From Solirubrobacteraceae bacterium (GTDB lineage: Bacteria > Actinomycetota > Thermoleophilia > Solirubrobacterales > Solirubrobacteraceae), in NCBI GenBank assembly GCA_025928415.1, contig JAICJK010000184.1, positions 1-5,753 of the forward strand: 5,753 bases of DNA, in the 5' to 3' direction. The position numbers and the translations under genes were made by a program. Positions 4,050 through 5,753 of the stretch are shown in pieces. The notes beneath the pieces were generated by a model that did no database searches, had not been told where the DNA came from, and worked only from the letters and a program-made list of their open reading frames with translations. Numbering within the stretch: the first letter of the stretch is position 1; the number at the start of each line of letters is the position of its first letter.

Positions 4050-5753
4050 CTACCGCGCCCGCACCGCCCAGGCCGCCCGCCGGCCGGCGCGGGCGCGCAG
4101 CGCGAAGGAGACGAAGCGCCCGGTGCGCCGGCTCGCGACGCGACGGCCGCCGGCCGTGACGACCGGGTGCGCCAGGCGGGTCGCCACGCGCATGCGCAGG
4201 GTGCCGGGGCCGCTCGGCGTGACCGAGCCGCGGAGGGCGCCGCCGCGCGAGGCGGCGAGGCTCACGTTCGCCAGCCGCAGCGAGAAGCGCCGCAGCGGCA
4301 GGCGCGGGTCGATCGTGTAGCCGGCGGCCGTCGGCTCGATCCCCGCGAGCTTGATCGCGTCGAACAGGCTCCACGCGGGCTGGTGCATGATCTGGCCCGC
4401 GTAGGTGGTCTGCAGGCCGTTGCCGCACTGCTCGGGGTGCGGCGAGTAGAACGACCGGCACACGTCGTCCACGGAGATGATCCCGTCCCAGTGGTCGGGG
4501 TACGCGGTCGCATGGGCCGCGAGCGTGTTGCGCAGGAACTCGCCGAAGGCGTGCTCGCGAGCGCCCGGCACCCCCAGGCGGCTCATCCCCCAGCTCAGCC
4601 AGCCGTTGACGGCGAACCAGTCGCCGCCGACGTAGACGGCGTTGTTGCCGCCGATCCCGCCCGGCGCGCGGCTGTGCTCGGTGACCCCGGGGTCGTCGGC
4701 GGCCGGCGACTGCGAGGAGCCGATCGGCGACGGGCCGCCGGGGGCGCCGATGCCGGTGAGGAAGCGGCGGATGCTTGCGACCAGCTCGGTCGCCTGGGCG
4801 CGGTCCGGCGCGCCGGCGAGCATCGCCCAGGGCTGCGGCTCGCCGAAGATCGCCCCCGCGCCGAGCGGCTGGTCGCCGGCGTAGCCGCGCAGGTACCAGC
4901 GGCCGGTCCACGCGGCGCGGGTCGCGGAGAGGTCACGGGCGCCGCTCGCGCGCAGCTCGGCGGCGAAGGCGCGATCGCCGCGCAGGTCGGCCAGCTCGGC
5001 CAGGCGCGGGTAGACGTAGGCGAGCTGGGCGGTGATCAGCAGCGACTCGGTCATGCCCGTGAACGAGGGCGAGAAGTCCGACCAGTCGCCGACGCTGCCG
5101 GCGTCGTAGCCCCCGTGGTCGCGGCGCAGCGACTCCTGGCTGCGGTAGGCGGCGCGCAGGTGCGACCACAGCGAGCCCGTGCCGCCGCCCAGGTAGCGGA
5201 CGGGCAGCGAGAACGTCCGCAGATCGCGCGAGGCCAGCCCGTACTCCGAGGCGGCCAGCAACAGCCACAGGTCCATGTCGGTCGATGACCCGAGCTGCAT
5301 CGGCCGGCACTGGGCGCCCATCCCGTAGGGGATGCGCTGCCCGCTGCCCGGGCGCGGCACCTCCTGGGCGGAGTACAGCAGCACGTCGCGGGCCAGGGAG
5401 GGGTCGGCGTAGATCATCGGCAGCAGGTGCTGGAGCGCGTCCCGGTAGGCCAGCACGCCGCCGCCGTCGTACTGGTAGGAGCCGCCCTGGGAGATGACGT
5501 GGCGCCCGCGGCACTCCTCATAGGTGGCGCCGGAGCGGACCATGTAGGCGTCCCAGCGCAGCTCGCGCGTCAGCCACGGCCGGTCGCCGAGCGCGATGTC
5601 GGGCAGCCACGCCGCCCACGCGCGGCGGCTCGCGCCCAGCGGGTAGCGCGCGCGGCGATACCGCGCGACGAGGCGGCCGATCGCCTTCGGCTGCGCGGCG
5701 CCGTAGGCGTAGCGCAGCGTGACGCGCGCGCCCGGCGCCAGGCGCAGCGGGGC
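4050..5753 (-). CDS. Glycosidase-like protein with (alpha/alpha)6 barrel, GH94/GH36-like; N-terminus missing
   Basis: The reading frame is open from the right edge to a TAG at 4052-4050, giving 567 visible residues; the start is outside the window. Residue numbers here count from the Met at 5543, which is internal, since 70 in-frame codons precede it and continue the family pattern (pre-barrel segment ending LRWDAYM). The barrel shows SQGGSYQYDGG at 18-28, AYRDALQHLLPM at 32-43, TDMDLWLLLAASEYG at 88-102, GDWSDFS at 152-158, AELADLRGD at 182-190, WTGRWYLRGY at 212-221 and FGEPQPWAML at 233-242. GDWSD corresponds to the GDWND motif of GH94 enzymes, whose first Asp is the general acid (Asp153 here). 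The GH94 phosphate-binding HWWHP-type segment is not seen after the AYRDALQHL helix, so hydrolysis seems likelier than phosphorolysis (inference). The last 80 or so residues are Arg/Ala-rich and probably a C-terminal beta domain. The substrate and any secretion signal are unknown. Confidence 0.8.
   Translation of the reverse strand, partial: APLRLAPGARVTLRYAYGAAQPKAIGRLVARYRRARYPLGASRRAWAAWLPDIALGDRPWLTRELRWDAYMVRSGATYEECRGRHVISQGGSYQYDGGGVLAYRDALQHLLPMIYADPSLARDVLLYSAQEVPRPGSGQRIPYGMGAQCRPMQLGSSTDMDLWLLLAASEYGLASRDLRTFSLPVRYLGGGTGSLWSHLRAAYRSQESLRRDHGGYDAGSVGDWSDFSPSFTGMTESLLITAQLAYVYPRLAELADLRGDRAFAAELRASGARDLSATRAAWTGRWYLRGYAGDQPLGAGAIFGEPQPWAMLAGAPDRAQATELVASIRRFLTGIGAPGGPSPIGSSQSPAADDPGVTEHSRAPGGIGGNNAVYVGGDWFAVNGWLSWGMSRLGVPGAREHAFGEFLRNTLAAHATAYPDHWDGIISVDDVCRSFYSPHPEQCGNGLQTTYAGQIMHQPAWSLFDAIKLAGIEPTAAGYTIDPRLPLRRFSLRLANVSLAASRGGALRGSVTPSGPGTLRMRVATRLAHPVVTAGGRRVASRRTGRFVSFALRARAGRRAAWAVRAR

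Noticed and set aside
2425..4320. Very long open frame on the plus strand (631 codons) crossing rlmN and vapBC
   Set aside because: It is an out-of-frame shadow caused by high GC. Its product is Arg/Ala/Pro-rich without motifs, while rlmN and vapBC in the same DNA have complete catalytic signatures.
3999..5288. Long plus-strand open frame opposite the glycosidase
   Set aside because: It is an antisense shadow with a repetitive Arg/Ala/Gly product; the minus-strand frame has clear GH94-like motifs.
5541..5543. ATG at 5543 as the true start of the glycosidase gene
   Set aside because: Seventy codons upstream stay open to the window edge and read as the expected pre-barrel segment (LRYAYG, LVARYRRARYP, ELRWDAY), so this Met is internal.

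Overview
The window is very GC-rich, densely packed bacterial DNA with almost no spacer between genes. Strong G/C third positions, GTG starts, poor Shine-Dalgarno sites and the protein styles suggest a high-GC actinobacterium. Class Thermoleophilia (Solirubrobacterales-like) is my best guess, but this is inference because no rRNA gene or other taxonomic marker is present.

Layout, left to right. Positions 1-116 (minus) hold the first 38 codons of a P-loop ATPase, probably a signalling or transcriptional ATPase, which leaves the window at the left. Positions 165-2336 (minus) hold a three-gene run transcribed rluB -> aroH -> hisC. rluB and aroH share an ATGA stop/start overlap, and aroH and hisC are 4 bp apart. 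Positions 2357-3337 (plus) hold rlmN, divergent from rluB with only 20 bp between the start codons. A GC hairpin at about 3347-3371 lies in the short convergent gap with a toxin-antitoxin pair, vapB (3739-3984) and vapC (3357-3752), both minus with a 14-bp overlap. A 65-bp gap upstream of vapB carries a regular array of ATGC/GCAT half-sites, which looks like the antitoxin operator. From 4050 to the right edge (minus) is the C-terminal part of a large (alpha/alpha)6-barrel glycosidase-like protein related to the GH94/GH36-type fold; its start lies beyond 5753.

How the genes fit together. rluB and rlmN both encode enzymes that modify 23S rRNA in domain V, and they face away from one tiny shared control region. 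aroH (chorismate to prephenate) and the HisC-type aminotransferase form a plausible aromatic amino acid pair, so the HisC homologue may act on aromatic substrates as well as, or instead of, histidinol phosphate. vapBC is a self-contained type II toxin-antitoxin module with its own regulatory site. The glycosidase and the left-edge ATPase show no clear link to the rest.

I see no clearly new multi-gene system. The most informative non-coding signals are the phased vapB operator and two candidate leaderless or near-leaderless promoters. There are no RNA genes, CRISPR arrays or insertion sequences that I can support, and no gene-free stretch longer than 65 bp.
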